From an uncultured Bacilli bacterium (lineage in GTDB: Bacteria > Bacillota_I > Bacilli_A > RF39 > UBA660), in the NCBI GenBank assembly GCA_947630935.1, contig CANRJL010000012.1:1-14718 (forward strand): a DNA stretch of 14,718 nt, in the 5' to 3' direction. Position 1 is the first letter of the stretch; every line of letters starts with the position of its first letter. A program made the position numbers and the translations under genes. Under the pieces are notes generated by a model, which searched no databases, was not told where the DNA came from, and saw only the letters and a list, made by a program, of their open reading frames with translations. Shown piece after piece: positions 14,646-14,718 of this stretch.

Positions 14646-14700
14646 ACTTTGACAGTAAAAATGAGCCAGCCCAGGTAACTAAAGGGATAGCTCGTTTTTT
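14646..14700 (+). ncRNA. Candidate short RNA or transcription attenuator
   Basis: About 12 bases after the predicted transcription start a hairpin forms: AAAATGAGC (14658-14666) with GCTCGTTTT (14690-14698), an internal loop, then CCC (14670-14672) with GGG (14684-14686), closed by an 11-base loop. The T-run to 14700 makes it terminator-like. The result is either a ~55-base transcript or a leader attenuator for a gene beyond the window. A five-codon frame (M-S-Q-P-R, 14661-14678) lies inside the hairpin but has no ribosome site. I could not match it to a known riboswitch or ribosomal-protein leader. Confidence 0.45.
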
Positions 14701-14718
14701 AATTGTTGTACATTGCAA

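Noticed and set aside
14661..14678. Five-codon leader peptide M-S-Q-P-R
   Set aside because: It has no ribosome site and lies within the terminator-like hairpin; there is no run of a regulatory amino acid to support attenuation by translation.
1..14718. tRNA, rRNA, CRISPR array, insertion sequence or prophage
   Set aside because: No cloverleaf, rRNA-like sequence, regularly spaced repeats, transposase or integrase coding sequence was seen.

Overview
The window is a very AT-rich piece of a low-GC Gram-positive (Firmicutes/Bacilli-like) chromosome. Most genes are on the + strand. Gene content and order resemble Bacillus chromosomal neighbourhoods (ywiB-argS, rpoE, prfA-prmC, spoIIR, mntP, murA). 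The genome probably belongs to a small-genome, Mollicutes-related or uncultured Bacilli lineage. That placement is inference from base composition and from the type of surface protein present. TGA is a stop codon here (it ends the ywiB-like gene) and tryptophan is TGG, so the mycoplasma code does not apply. A complete class A penicillin-binding protein and MurA imply a peptidoglycan wall, and spoIIR implies at least part of a sporulation programme.

Layout. Bases 1-61 carry a divergent minus-strand promoter, a palindrome and a ribosome site for a gene that leaves the window at once. A Noc/ParB-type DNA-binding protein (178-1377) converges on a minus-strand class A PBP (1435-3381), with a short A/T-flanked hairpin between them. 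Next comes an AT-rich gap with regulatory repeats, then a modular surface protein whose start codon is one base out of frame with its body (3728-4644). The ywiB-like gene and argS overlap by 8 bases (4734-6780). They are followed by the tight same-strand series rpoE, prfA, prmC, spoIIR, mntP (6934-10318). A second modular surface protein (10504-11676) follows, then murA (11805-13061), a membrane-anchored SGNH-like protein (13114-13788) and an unrecognised 254-residue protein (13837-14601). The right edge holds a strong promoter and, about 20 bases later, a terminator-like hairpin.

The housekeeping genes form a translation, cell-wall and sporulation neighbourhood. The two surface-protein loci are the accessory element. 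They share a 52-base identical promoter with a run of nine G between -35 and -10, upstream repeats (ATACCCCCTCA and an ACTGTACT block), and an N-terminal module identical at 73 of 89 residues by hand alignment. Their C-terminal domains are unrelated. This looks like a modular, possibly phase-variable surface-antigen family with a shared promoter cassette. Other notable structures are a 17-bp hairpin that places the mntP Shine-Dalgarno in its loop and the start codon in its stem, and the extended -10 (TGn) element at every promoter I could assign.
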